From assembly GCA_000934455.1 (NCBI GenBank), contig KN892528.1, positions 1,547-45,110 on the forward strand: 43,564 nt of DNA, read 5' to 3'. Below, in pieces: positions 10,640 through 22,042 of this stretch. The notes below the pieces were generated by a model. That model saw nothing but the letters and a program-made list of their open reading frames with translations, did no database searches and was not told the origin of the DNA. Source of the stretch: Apostichopus parvimensis (Eukaryota > Echinodermata > Holothuroidea > Aspidochirotida > Stichopodidae). The stretch's first letter is position 1. The number at the start of each line of letters is the position of its first letter. The translations under genes and the position numbers were made by a program.

Positions 10640-10801
10640 TTTGCAACTTTTTGAGAATAAAAGATTTGCCGCTCCCCCATTTTGCATACAGGCCGACAGT
10701 GATTGGAGGGGTAAGCGTGGGTTCACTAAGGATGTCTGCCAAAGAGCTACTGCAGAGGTCACTCAGTTCACCATCAGCCTCCTCAACTGGACTAAAACTC
10801 C
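10640..10801 (-). CDS. KIDINS220: KIDINS220 exon 9 of window: KAP Walker A
   Basis: This 162-base exon runs from phase 1 to phase 1, with donor TTGCAAA|GTGAGT. After a joined codon (R) it encodes [20 protein letters not shown], then [15 protein letters not shown], then the P-loop [12 protein letters not shown] at 10694-10659. Walker A is intact: GxxxxGKS with the invariant lysine and serine present. The vertebrate sequence is PPICVGLYAQWGSGKSF. An intact lysine suggests that nucleotide binding is retained. The acceptor (GTTTCAACTTTAG) is supported by the joined codon, which restores the conserved GAR of the linker. Confidence 0.96.
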
Positions 10802-11442
10802 CTAAAGTTGAAACAAACGACAAAATTTCCATGAGGGTAAGGTGTAATATTTCAAGTGCAGTAATGTTTTTTTGTGTGGAGGGGGGAGGGGGCATGTGTG
10901 TAGGAGGGAGTGCAAGCTAGTTAGAACACACTGATGTAAGGAAAAAACCAAGTGTAATTACATAATCACATCATAAGTGTTTCTATGCAGTAATCTTTCC
11001 AATATATATGAACAAAGAAGACTTGTTTAGTGTGTGGTTAGTGGTTACATTGTTACATCTTAACAGTTTGAACTTTCCAGTAATAGCAATATATATCTCA
11101 AAATCTGTAGTCATTTGTTAGATTAAACTTCACGACTTTCAACAACTATCTGACCAGAAACCAATCTACAGGGTAACAAAATTACTCAACAACCTGGATT
11201 TCTGAAACACAGAAACGCACTCAAGCCAAATGAAGAATCGATAAATCATTCCCTACCTCCTTGAAGAATCAGAGACAGACCCTTTTACACCCCCCAGGAC
11301 CCCTACATCTTATTTCCTTGGCCGCAATAAACTAACATCAGGATAAGTTCAAAGAACCTAACCAATTAAGGAAATGAAACACTATAAGGAGAAAGTCCCT
11401 GGCTGCAAATAATGCCCAAGATGAAAGAAATATTTCACTCAC
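10802..11442. other. intron, 641 bases
   Basis: AT-rich intron between the last ankyrin exon and the Walker A exon. I see only the splice sites. Confidence 0.85.
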
Positions 11443-11620
11443 TTGCACCAAATATCTGCGTCAGTATACCTTTCTGGTGGTTGCAATCAATGTTATAGGG
11501 CGTCTCACCATCCTTGTTCGGCTTGTAGAGCAACCGGCTATTCTTTGGATTTCTGAGCAATAATTCGCAAATCTTTTTATCCCTGAATCTGATGGCTATG
11601 TGAAGTGCAGTGTCTCCACA
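11443..11620 (-). CDS. KIDINS220: KIDINS220 exon 8 of window: last ankyrin repeat plus linker
   Basis: This 178-base exon runs from phase 0 to phase 1. Its acceptor is TTTTTTTTTTGCTTCAG and its donor is GGTGCAA|GTGAGT. It encodes [20 protein letters not shown], then [20 protein letters not shown], then [19 protein letters not shown]. This is the terminal ankyrin repeat and the almost invariant linker (vertebrate: [31 protein letters not shown]) that leads into the NTPase. It is the only ankyrin exon in the window that is not exactly 99 bases. Confidence 0.96.
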
Positions 11621-11969
11621 CTGAAGCAAAAAAAAAAGAAAATTTAGAATAGAATAAACTGAAATTGGTTTTGCTCTATTATAAGATGAAAAAACAGAAC
11701 TTCAAAAGGTTCAATTTGTATAAATACAAGCTAACATTGAACGAGTAAAATTTTAACATTATGACATAAATATGACAAGCATTGAATTATGGAATAGCTG
11801 TATTAGGCAGGCTAGTTATATTGTAACACAAGTTTGATGGATGACAAATACTGCAGTAATTTTCTCTTGATATCTCTGACAGACCCCAAATGATATCACC
11901 ATTTGGATTATATATCTTATTAACAAAATTTTTTCACTTCCATTTGCAATTAAAGAATATGGACGTTAG

Positions 11970-12093
11970 TATGGACGTTAAATGGATGTGTGCCGAGAGA
12001 TTGGCTTCGGTCAGCTTGCGAGTCTATAAGCCTTCATGGCTTCTTTCGCGAGTTCCTGCTTGCGGGAAGATCACATATACATACATACATACA
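11970..12093 (+). mobile_element. 5'-truncated SINE copy (3' tail only)
   Basis: This segment shares ATGGACGTTAAA, GGTCAGCTTGC, ATGGCTTCTT and CGCGAGTTCCTGCTTGC, in the same order, with the 3' half of the fuller SINE at 34749-34976. Like that copy, it ends in a (CATA)n-type tail. It lacks the tRNA-like head. It has a stretch (GGATGTGTGCCGAGAGATTG) that is absent from the other copy, so the two belong to different subfamilies or one carries a deletion. Confidence 0.7.
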
Positions 12094-12267
12094 ATATCAC
12101 ATTTTACAGAGAAACAGAATGTCATATTTATACAAAAAGTGGCTCGGAGAAACTTCCGGTAATTGAGGCATAATTTATGATTCTTTTTATGATTCACATT
12201 TTGTGCTGTAGGTTTGAGGTTTACCGATACTGTTTCTTATTAAAACTGAAAATACCATGGTACTGTA

Positions 12268-13188
12268 ACAAACCACTGCTACATGCCACAAAAGTGCTAC
12301 AAACAATCATTGCTATAGGCCAGTAACTGCTACAACCAAATCACTGCTACAACCCAATAACTGCTACAACTAATCACTGCTAAAGCCCAGTAACTGCTAC
12401 AACCCAGTCATTGCTACAACCAGTAACTCCTACAGCTCATCACTGCTAAAGCCCAATAACTGCTATAGGCCAGAAATGCCCTAGACCAATCACTGCTATA
12501 GCCCAGTAACTGCTACAACTTAATAACTACTACAGGCCAATCACTGCTACATGCCAATCACTGCTAAGGCCCAGTAACTGCTACAACCTAATAACTGCTA
12601 TAGGCCAATCAGTGCTAAAGCCTAGTAACTGCTATAGCCCAATAACTGCTACAACACAATAACTGCTATAGCCCAGTAACTGCTACAACCGAATAACTGC
12701 TATAGGCCAATCAGTGCTAAAGCCTAGTAACTGCTATAGCCCAATAACTGCTACAACACAATAACTGCTATAGCCCAGTAACTACTACAACCCAATAACT
12801 GCTACAAGCCAGTAACTGCTACAGAACAGTAACTGCTACAGCCAGGAACTGCTACAGGCCAATCACAGCTACATCACTGCTATAGCCTAGTAACTTTTAC
12901 AACCTAATAACTGCCATAGGCCAACCACTGCTAATGCCCAGAAACTACTATAGTCAAGTAACTGCTACAATCAATCACTGCTTAATCCCAATAACTGCTA
13001 TAGCACAATAATTGCTACAGGCCACTCATTGCTATAGCCCAGTAACTGCTACAACCCAATACCTGCTATAGGCCAATCACTGCTAATGCCCAGTAACTAT
13101 ATAGCCAAGTAACTGCTACAGGAAATCACTGCTAAAGCCCAGTAACTGCTATATCCCAAAAACTGTCATAGCCCAATAACTGCTATAG
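12268..13188. repeat. minisatellite, about 16-17 base units, about 55 copies
   Basis: Imperfect copies of CTGCTACAACCCAATAA and variants (CTGCTATAGCCCAGTAA, CTGCTATAGGCCAATCA) run for 0.9 kb. A higher-order pattern is visible: a block containing GCTATAGGCCAATCAGTGCT and the following AAAGCCTAGTAACTGCTATAG appears twice, at about 12597-12690 and 12697-12785. The array is not coding in the direction of the gene. Confidence 0.93.
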
Positions 13189-13838
13189 ATATGTGCATTT
13201 GTGTAACAGTTTACCCATAGCAATTTGGTATGTGATACTGCATTCATTATTCCCTGATACATCACATCCACTACCAATACCCCCTGAGTGAGTTCTCAGT
13301 TATATTACAAGTGTGAACCAAGAGAGTAGAATTCCTAAAGCTCATGGATTTCTGAAACCAGTTCACATCCAGAGAGAACCAGTTAGGATCGAAAATATTC
13401 TTGTTCCAATTTAGCTGATCTCAAGGGCATTCAGGAGAAAGACTTGCTTCAGTGACTCGATTTCATTACTTCCGATCAAAAGCAGAGAATTTTGCTCGCT
13501 ATGGGAATGCTTGCATATATATATACTGATTACTGTTACTTATCCCTTTCACTATCAGCCCTGACAAAATCACTGGTGCAAAGACAAATGAGTACTGTCT
13601 CTCTCTAACCAACTGTTTGTTTGCTATAATTGGCACAAACACCCAAAAAAGAAGAGGAGAAATCTAGGGGTATTTTGATTCTTAGAGATATGCAGATACT
13701 GAGTGTATGATGATGAAAGATTACAGAGATACTGTCAAACGAGAGACGGAGTGAAACTGTTCTGTCTGTTCTTACAGTACGTAATACACAGATTTACTGC
13801 ATCCAGCTCAAATACATGAGGAAAAAACATAATGATAA

Positions 13839-14148
13839 ATACAACTTCTTTTGCCATATATTCCAACTCGCACACTTTGTTCCTCCAACAAACTGTATTT
13901 AACTGTTCCTAAACCACGCTTGAAGAACTATGGTTACAGAAGCTTTGTATACTCTGGCTCTTATCTCTGGAACAAGTTACCAGATCACATTCGAACATGC
14001 TCTAAACTTTCTACATTCAAAAGTCTACTTAAGACCCATCTTTTCACTTGTTCTTTTGTAAATTAATCTGCTTTCTCTGTAAAGCGCCTCGAGCAGTGAC
14101 TTTTGTCTTCTGATTTGGCGCTATATCAGTCTGATCTTTTATTATTAT
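13839..14148 (+). mobile_element. 3' end of a non-LTR retrotransposon (LINE)
   Basis: An open stretch of about 75 codons reads LPYIPTRTLCSSNKLYLTVP, then KPRLKNYGYRSFVYSG, then LWNKLPDHIRTCSKLSTFKS followed by LLKTHLF. The pattern LxVPKxRLKxYGxRxF...LWNxLPxxIR...FKSLLKTHLF is typical of the extreme C-terminus of the reverse-transcriptase protein of CR1/L2-type and related LINEs. A short 3' UTR follows the stop, with AAAGCGCCTCGAGCAGTGAC and GGCGCTATATCA, then a TTATTA tail, again typical of such ends. The element is cut off on its 5' side near 13839, so only about 0.3 kb remains. It is inserted in an intron, antisense to KIDINS220. Confidence 0.85.
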
Positions 14149-14628
14149 ACACTGCCTCTGTAACTCAGGATGTTTGATAGGTTAACTGAGACAAATGAAA
14201 GTAACTCCCTGATGAAAATAAATGAGATCATTAAACTTTTGCCAACCACCATTCCTATTGTCTTAAGTACTGGAGATTATTTAAGCTTGCCATCTCTACA
14301 AATGCCTACCATTCAAGCTTTTGTAAATATTTTTTGTTTTCTGAAACGGATATCCAAACTTGACGAAGCTGCATTAAATTAAACGTCATGTGACTCTGTC
14401 TCGCTAATACATCAGACTTATAAAGCCATCCAGCGATGGCGTGTTTAGGCGTGATGTGTAAGCCTGCCAGCTCGGCGATCTCGTAAATAGACAGACCATG
14501 CGAGAACTCTCTCCCAGGAGGATAAGATGTGTACTTTTGAGTTCAGACGGATAGATGGCTCTATGAGCAAAACTCAATTAGGACGTCTTAATTGAGATGT
14601 CTAAGATAAAAGAAGATCGTTAACCAAC

Positions 14629-14727
14629 CTTATCGACAGCACAAACTTTGGCTCCTTTATCCAGAAGGGCACGAACGACCTCTCGATTCCTGTTCTTGGT
14701 AGCTCTGATGAGTGCCGTCTCTGAATC
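14629..14727 (-). CDS. KIDINS220: KIDINS220 exon 7 of window: one ankyrin repeat
   Basis: This 99-base exon is phase 0 on both sides, with acceptor CCCTTAAAACCAG and donor GATAAG|GTTGGT. It encodes a 33-residue ankyrin repeat, [20 protein letters not shown] then [13 protein letters not shown]. The vertebrate repeat DGETPLIKATKMRNIEVVEL then [13 protein letters not shown] is the clear counterpart. Confidence 0.95.
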
Positions 14728-15789
14728 CTGGTTTTAAGGGATTGAGATAAATTTATCAGATTTAATGAAAGAATTAATTATGCAAACTTTGAAACAAAAA
14801 TTTAAAAAAATATTTCTCCTCCACACTGTAATACAAACCACAGTTTCCTTTTCAAACTATGTTAATAATTTATGTTAGTCGTTTTCTTACAAGCGCAGCA
14901 TTTTCTTACACTCTATTAACATTTGCGTATTTGAATGACAAGGTGACCAAACCTCAATAGCACTCCTTTTTAGTTCAATCCCCTTCAATGCCACTTTGAC
15001 CAAGTCTAACAAAGGGAACTTGTGAAAACGGTCAGTATTTCTTGATTTTGTATAAATTATGGAAGCACAAGTACATGCAATCATTGGATCCAACTCAGAA
15101 TGATCTACTCAATGCTAGATAGAGAGCTAGGATGGTGAGCTAGGATGGTCACAAGCCAAACTGTTTTCTTTGTTGCCCATAACGATGACAACTATTCCAT
15201 ACAGAAATCCACCTACTGTTTATCAGCAATTGATTTCCAAGTTGATGTTGATTAAAGTTTTGATACTTGTTCCATGCTCAAATCCCATGATAGCCAAACT
15301 GTATTAAGCTTGACCAGTGAAACTTTCATGCAGTGAAAGTAATTAAACTTTGAAATTTTGCTTTTCACATGGGATAGATATTAGAAAGTGAAAAAACTTT
15401 CGGAGCGACTAAAATGTTGAAAACTGAATGGATATTACAAGGAAGAAGTCATTGGTCTTGATTTTTTACAAAAAAAAAACTTAATTTGATCATTTGTAAT
15501 TTGATTTTGAGTGATTCTTGCAGGTTTGGTGAAATTGATGACTAAATATTTCCATAAAAAATTCAGGGGAGCAATTTAGTGTTTTGTTTAGCAGTTTTCA
15601 TGTCTCTGAAATTGGCCTCTTACAAAATACTACAGTTACTGTGTAAAAAGACTATTACATCTTTGGTCTTGTATAGCAAGTTGACAATTTTGTGCAGCAT
15701 TTTGCAATTAAATACAGGATAAATTATTTTCCCTGAAATTGTCATATGTCATTTATAATTTCGGTTAAAAGAAGAAGAAAAAGTCAAAC
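14728..15789. other. intron, 1.1 kb
   Basis: AT-rich intron between two ankyrin exons. No other feature was seen. Confidence 0.85.
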
Positions 15790-15888
15790 CTTATTAGGGA
15801 TTTCTGTATCTGGGTTGCAGTCAAGGATAGCCTCTAGAATGTCCACAAAACCCTTGTCCGCAGCCCAGTATAGTGCTGTTTTCTTATC
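15790..15888 (-). CDS. KIDINS220: KIDINS220 exon 6 of window: one ankyrin repeat
   Basis: This 99-base exon is phase 0 on both sides, with acceptor CTTTTTCAATAG and donor AATAAG|GTTTGA. It encodes DKKTALYWAADKGFVDILEA then ILDCNPDTEIPNK. The vertebrate repeat reads [20 protein letters not shown] then ILQCNPDTEICTK. The donor has GTTTGA rather than GTAAGT, which makes it a weak 5' splice site. Confidence 0.95.
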
Positions 15889-16715
15889 CTATTGAAAAAG
15901 ATTATAAAAAATAAAAGACAATTTCAAATGTGATTCTTACATATCCAAAATGGCAGTTAATGAACAAAGAAAAACTGACGGGTAAATTATCAAGATTCGA
16001 AAAGAGCAAAGATGTTTCAAGTCCCCCCCCCCCAAAAAAAATTGGCAGATTGTAAAATCAGGATCAAGGTTTAAATTTAAATTTCTAGTTAACACAGCAG
16101 GTACAGTATAGGCATTATGTATAACATCAAAAGTAACAAATAACCAACTGGAGTCTAGTATTTTACTTCAGGTATTCAGAACACATGCTTTTAGTGTTTT
16201 CAATACTAGTTGGGTGCATCAACACTTTAAAGCAAGTCACAGATGGTAAAAGTAGCAAATCAAAGGCGGTGAGAAAACGTCTTGATGCGCTCATATCGAA
16301 CATCTTGTACATAGATTTAACTCACTACATCACACTGTGCATGGTTCATATGGGGACAACGGGGATCCAAAATAACTCCATGTGAGTAAACAAAATGAAA
16401 ATATTGAGATACTCTTTGATAAACAATATCATCTTAATTTCGCAGTGAAAGGACTCCTTGTCAATTATTATTATTTTTTTTTACATCTACCACTAATAAA
16501 AGCAACAATTGAATTCAGTTTGCATATATAACCCAGCACGAGAACCGAGATTATCCGTCTCCAGGACAACATGCCCTTTTGTTGAAATCAATATGACAGA
16601 TGAAAGTGTAGTTATCGTGAGTAGGTAGGTAAGCTACAAACCGCTATTAGGTAGTAAAAACAAAAACATGGAGAATACTGATAAATTAATAAACTTCGAA
16701 ACTAAATGAGCTTAC
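15889..16715. other. intron, 0.83 kb
   Basis: Intron with a C run followed by an A run near 16023-16040. No exon was seen. Confidence 0.85.
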
Positions 16716-16814
16716 ATGACCCTGAATGTCCAAGTCTGCAAACTTTTGTAGTAACAGTCTAATGACCTCAATGTGACCTCCTTTCACGGCATGAATCAAG
16801 ACGGTATCTTCTTG
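16716..16814 (-). CDS. KIDINS220: KIDINS220 exon 5 of window: one ankyrin repeat
   Basis: This 99-base exon is phase 0 on both sides, with acceptor GTTTATGGTTAG and donor GGTCAT|GTAAGC. It encodes [20 protein letters not shown] then [13 protein letters not shown]. The vertebrate counterpart is [20 protein letters not shown] then LLQKYADIDIRGQ. No open stretch marks it on its own; it was found by matching the repeat and phases. Confidence 0.95.
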
Positions 16815-19155
16815 CTAACCATAAACCGAGAAAGAGAAAGAAGAGCTCGGTTTTAACGCGGTCGAACCAAAATTTCTCTATCATATTCAATCCATCTGAC
16901 AAAGAACTTCTTTTTACAGCGAAACAAGAAAAATGGAAGACGAGATTCTAACCGATAGGTCAGTATTAACGAAAACCAAACCAAGCCTGTCGAGGTAATC
17001 TCCTTCACGACCTCTGGGAATAAATCCCTACCTCATCTAGAAGGATCCCTGTCGAAGAGATTTCGTTTTCTGATTTACGAATCTGGGCCTATCCGCTCTC
17101 TTTCCAAGAGACACATAGCTATTTCTCAAGAGTAGGTTAAATGAAACAGATTTTAAGTGTCACAGTTAGCTCTGGAGGAACACTTTTATGTCTTCTTTTT
17201 TCTTTTTTACATTTAACTGCTTCCGTTACAGGCCTGACAGACTTCAATTGACACTGCTAGTAAAAAGTGAGGGGGGGGGGACAGAAGAGAAATTTGCAGC
17301 GCTACTGATATGCTACCTCTTACACTCAAAATCTGAACATGCTTTATCAGCCATTTCCAAATCACATGTTGTTTTACGAGCCAGCGCGCAACCTGCTTGC
17401 AGATGAAAACCTAGCTTGAATGTCGAGTTACATTCACGGGATAAAACAAGATAAACATTTAATAAATCAACAAGGCAGGCTGTCGGTATATATGCATACT
17501 TGGGAACATAGAACCTTAGTGTAGTTAATACACACAGATTAATTTGATTTTGGGCTATTTAAAACATAGGACTAATACACCTTCAACTGTTTGTGAAAAA
17601 TTTGATAGGCCTATAAATGTTTAGATAAAGACAACATTTAATCTACCAGAATAGAAAAATCAAATATGGGCACATTTTTTTTGAGTTTTCGGCAAATTTT
17701 TCATCTAATTTTGTCCTCTTTTGTCCCTCTGTCTTTGTCTGGATTTTTATCTTTCTTTTTTGGTTGGAAACGATTCAATCAAAATATTACATGTCAAAGA
17801 CAACCAGATGTTCAGAGTGTCTTCTAAAATTTATGCCCTACAACAGCAGAGGGAACGAGATTACATATATGTATGGTACGGGGAATGTAAGAATGAGTCA
17901 TTGGCGCATCTGACATCTTAAACTGCCGAGGCATTAAAATACTGAAAATTTGTTCATCTTATTCGGGAGAGTATATTTTTTTGTGTTGATGACTGATCTC
18001 TCGTAAAGCACACAACCCATATGACTGCTATTAGTTTTCTTTGATCGTTGTCTATGGAATTGGGACTCATCCACAACTGTCAACAGTATTACATACTGAA
18101 CGAATGAAGTGAACTTAACCATATATCTGACCACCAATAACAGAAAAAACAAAATAAGGCATGTTGTGATATGAAAACCACAGGCAAGTGTGGTAAGTGT
18201 TCCATTAGATCACAGATCATTTTGTAAAACACTGGTGGACAAAGTGAGGCTTTGCTGAATTTTCCGGGACCTGAGAGACGGCTTACCGCATGCTTGTAAT
18301 GCAACTTGCCGAAGTTAGCCTTAAAATACAAAGGGAAGACTTGAAAATATGAATGTTTTGCAGAGTTAACTTGTGGTAGGATTATATTTCAAACAAAACA
18401 GATTGAAAAAGGTGGCAGAATTTCCCATGTTATGTGATATGTCCATTTTTTGGTCACATTTTTTCTCAATGGTATATCCTTTAATGTTGGGACAAGTGGA
18501 CTAAGTACAATATGTCACCATGGCCAGCCACATTAATATCTTACCCACTACTGGTGTAAAAATAACTTCTCCAAAAATAAAATGAATACATATTTTTAAA
18601 CCATTGAAAATCATCCTGAATGGGCCCTGTAACGCCATGATTCCACATTAAAACAGTAAATTTGATTTAAACACACAGCAAAGATTTTTAACTTGTACAA
18701 AATTCAAAACTTCATAGAATCAGAATTGAAGCATGTTTGACTTCAAGTACTGTCTGGCACCACTTAATCTGAACATTGCATTAAAACCCCAAAAAAATTT
18801 ATGCTCGTATTTTTCCTCAAATCCGAGCTTCTGTATTCCTATTGGGAGTATGCAAAGAGGATTGTCCCTCCCGTGCATCAATTTTTTTTTGTCCCGAAAT
18901 TCTCAAAATTCGACAGACACTGCCGATGATTTATAATTACAACCATGTTTTCATTAAATCTGATCGAGAGAGAGGAGTTTTTGCGTCTCCATTCTTAAGA
19001 ATACAGATGTGAGACTTGGTTGGTGAGTGTTTTCTTTTCAGTGAGTACTTTGTTTAAAATCATTCAAGAAGAATGAAACAGACAAAGCCCAAAGAAAAAT
19101 GATTAATTTTTTAATTTTTTTTTTTAGTGAGTGAGACATTTGCAGTCTTTTTTAC
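16815..19155. other. intron, 2.3 kb
   Basis: AT-rich intron with a short G run near 17270. No exon, RNA gene or recognisable element was seen. Confidence 0.8.
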
Positions 19156-19254
19156 CTTGTCTTGAATATTCACGTACGCCCCTGCAACTAGCAATAGTTC
19201 CACAACCTCCTTATGGCCCTCTTTGGCAGCACTGCCGAGGCTCGTTAAACCATC
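19156..19254 (-). CDS. KIDINS220: KIDINS220 exon 4 of window: one ankyrin repeat
   Basis: This 99-base exon is phase 0 on both sides, with acceptor TTTTGCCTTCAG and donor GACAAG|GTAAAA. It encodes DGLTSLGSAAKEGHKEVVEL then LLVAGAYVNIQDK, against vertebrate DGNTALMIASKEGHTEIVQD then LLDAGTYVNIPDR. The usual TALM/TPLH core is changed to TSLG here, a mild departure within the first helix of the repeat. Confidence 0.95.
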
Positions 19255-20048
19255 CTGAAGGCAAAAGATGAGTGGATTAAATTTAATGAGAAAGGACTTG
19301 CTAATATCAAAAATCGATGTGATATAGCACTCATATATATGGGTGTGAGTAGTCGGACTTTTAACTGGGTTTTTTTTCCTCGCCTCTACATATATTTTCA
19401 TGGTTTGACACTTGAAATAATGCAATATATACAAGAGGCACAAATTAACATAATGCAAGCTCTGTGAATACATATGAGAACTGACACACATGATAAGGTC
19501 TTGATAAGCAAGCTCAGCAGGCTCAGTTTTCTTTGAAATCACCCTCAAAGCTGTACTGATTCTTGTATAAATAAACCATGAATTTTTCAAGCAAAAAAAG
19601 CAAATAGTGGGAAAAATGGGATGTTGCTGATCGGTCTTTTTCCCCTTTTTTGGTGTCCCTAAAGGGAAACTCTGGAGTCACTCTTACCGAACTTTTGATT
19701 GCGAGTCGGCAATGACTACAACGTGGATCTCAAAGTCGGTAACTACAATTATGGTTAGAATCGTCCATCACAACAGCATAGAGAAGCATTGTACTCGAAG
19801 CCGAAGCCAAAGTGAATTAAGTAGGTCACACATCCTGAGTCTATGCATGCTAAGTTCTTCGAAACTGCCCTCATTGACTTTCGAGAAACATATCATACTG
19901 TCGTTTCGATTTGGTTGGGTGGGGATGGGGTTAGGGCTGGACGTAGGCCAGCAGAGAGCCCACAAAGTACAGCCATAAACTTGCTCAACTATTTGTCGAA
20001 GCTCTGTCTTATTGAAATGTCAGATGCTATATATGGGTATGTACTTAC
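19255..20048. other. intron, 0.79 kb
   Basis: Intron between two ankyrin exons. No further feature was seen. Confidence 0.85.
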
Positions 20049-20147
20049 TTTGTCCACAGCATTTATGTTCGGCTGTTCCTCCAGTAGAATGGAAACGACT
20101 TCGGTAAAACCGCCGCGGGAGGCAACTATCAGTGCCGTCCAGGAATT
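20049..20147 (-). CDS. KIDINS220: KIDINS220 exon 3 of window: one ankyrin repeat
   Basis: This 99-base exon is phase 0 on both sides, with acceptor CTCATCATTCAG and a consensus donor GACAAA|GTAAGT. It encodes [20 protein letters not shown] then [13 protein letters not shown], against vertebrate NSMTALIVAVKGGYTQSVKE then ILKRNPNVNLTDK. Confidence 0.95.
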
Positions 20148-20579
20148 CTGAATGATGAGGAGGGGAGGAGGAAAAAGTGAAGCGATTATTTATGATATGC
20201 AACATAGACAGCAAATAATTCCAGTAGAGGAAAATCATGTGGCTCCATTTCGACTTAATACTGTCTCAGTTGGTCATGTGACTAAGTTCTGGAAGATATG
20301 TGTTTCTTGGATTAAAAAAAAACCACATACTAAACTAAAATGCTGTATGTAGGTAGTAAGGAAGGTTTTAACAAATATAACCACTGGAGTCATGGACAGG
20401 TGAGAATGGTGTATATATGTGTACAGTGGCAACATTATGTTCATTACATTTAAGTGTTCAGGGACCTTGATCTTACAAGAGTGCTGGGGGATGAATCAAA
20501 CACACAACCCGGTGGTCCCACCACTGTTATGATTACAAATGAACAGATCTTTTCATTTGACCAGATGAGAAGCCCTTAC
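20148..20579. other. intron, 432 bases
   Basis: Short intron between two ankyrin exons. Nothing else was seen. Confidence 0.85.
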
Positions 20580-20678
20580 CATTCCAGCTGCATCAACATT
20601 AGCACCACTCTCTAGTAAAGCTCTCACACAGTCAACATGACCCTTCCGGGCTGCCCATACCAGAGCAGTGGTACCGTA
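20580..20678 (-). CDS. KIDINS220: KIDINS220 exon 2 of window: one ankyrin repeat
   Basis: This 99-base exon is phase 0 on both sides, with acceptor TTGTATTTTACAG and donor GGAATG|GTAAGG. It encodes [20 protein letters not shown] then [13 protein letters not shown]. The vertebrate repeat [20 protein letters not shown] then LLAMGADVDQEGA is nearly the same through the first helix. Confidence 0.96.
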
Positions 20679-21501
20679 CTGTAAAATACAAGTGAATAGA
20701 TGATATGTTTTATCTCATTTTGATGTTGATTCAAATAACCTTTTATCTGATATGACCATTTCCTTTATAATAAAGAGAACAAAGCCAATTGTGGTCAAAT
20801 ATGATGGCATTTTACCATAGTACTTTACCAGGTTTTTGAATTTTTAAGTCATTGCTCACTTAAAAATTTCAAGTGAATCACAAACAAACAATGGAATGAT
20901 GCAGCAAAGAACTAGATAGAATATTTCCATTAAAAAGTATCTGTGAAACAAAAGATATAAGGATATTAGAATTCTAAATGTTGTCACTTAGATTATTCCA
21001 GGGTTGACATCCCCCTCCCCCCTCCACACCAACATAGAATGCAACAAAGGCTTGAATTATAATATGTATATACAAATAAAATTTGTATAAATATATATAT
21101 ATGAGTAAATTAATACTTTTCATAATCTGAGCATTAAAATCTGATCAAATCCTCCGAGGGACTGACAAAAGCTTATCAAAGAAAAATTATGTACGAAAAA
21201 AGGTAAAGGACTCTTTATAAAGTTGAACATGTCAAACAGCCACTGTTTTAAACATGCAAAAACAACCCCACCATCTTAATGGAAGAACCATTGGTACTTG
21301 AACCAAATAGTTTCAGAGGACATATGCCCTACAATTAGAGAATGAATCAATAAACAAATGTGGATTTTGTATTCAGTGATGCAGGAAATGTCTGCCATCA
21401 CCATCCCATCACCGAAGAAGACTTTGAATCACGGCTGGATTTATAAATATGTATGTGAAATGTATTTCTCCCGTCACACAAAATATAGCATCATTTTAGA
21501 T

Positions 21502-21551
21502 NNNNNNNNNNNNNNNNNNNNNNNNNNNNNNNNNNNNNNNNNNNNNNNNNN
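21502..21551. other. assembly gap (50 N)
   Basis: Exactly 50 N residues, a conventional placeholder length for a gap of unknown size. The right flank is a C run and C-rich tract (21552-21580), a likely cause of the sequencing break. Confidence 0.99.
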
Positions 21552-21847
21552 CCCCCCCCCTCCCCCGCTCCCTCCCACCTTCTCTTTAATGATTGGGGTG
21601 TATGCAATGACCATAATGTATAGTCATAGCAATAAGTCATAAATAATCTAGGAATAGAAATTAGTTGATGCCTTGAAAGCAATTATACAGAAATAGTTTT
21701 TTTGGGGGCATTTTATGGCTGTATAGAGCATTCCATAACCGGCTGCCAGTTTGTGTACAAGATGCCACTACTATATATGGCGTTCTCCTTCATCCTCTGA
21801 ACTTGAAGAAAACAACAATACACTTGCTGTCTAATTTGTTCTTTCTT

Positions 21848-22042
21848 CTTTAAGGGCATGGAAGGTGTAAACTTAAAACTAAGTCAATAACACATTACTA
21901 CTTTAAGGGCATTGATGGTGTAAAATTAAAACCAATGACACATTACCACTTTAATGGCATGGATGCTGTCAAATTAAAACCAATGACACATTACCACTTT
22001 AATGGCATGGATGGTGTAAAATTAAAACCATTGACACATTAA
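21848..22042. repeat. tandem repeat, 48-53 base units, 4 copies
   Basis: Units start with CTTTAA(G/T)GGCAT at 21848, 21901, 21949 and 21997, followed by GATGGTGTAAAATTAAAACC and then ATGACACATTACCA. The first unit is 53 bases and more diverged; the next ones are 48. Confidence 0.92.

Larger units (their letters stand above)
11621..14628. other. repeat-rich intron, 3.0 kb
   Basis: This intron holds a truncated SINE tail (11970-12093), a 0.9 kb minisatellite (12268-13188) and a LINE 3' end (about 13839-14148). Nothing else was seen. Confidence 0.85.

Noticed and set aside
21358-21642. Open frame of 94 codons on + and its partner on the minus strand
   Set aside because: Both run through the 50 N gap and a C-rich tract, so the open frame is artificial.
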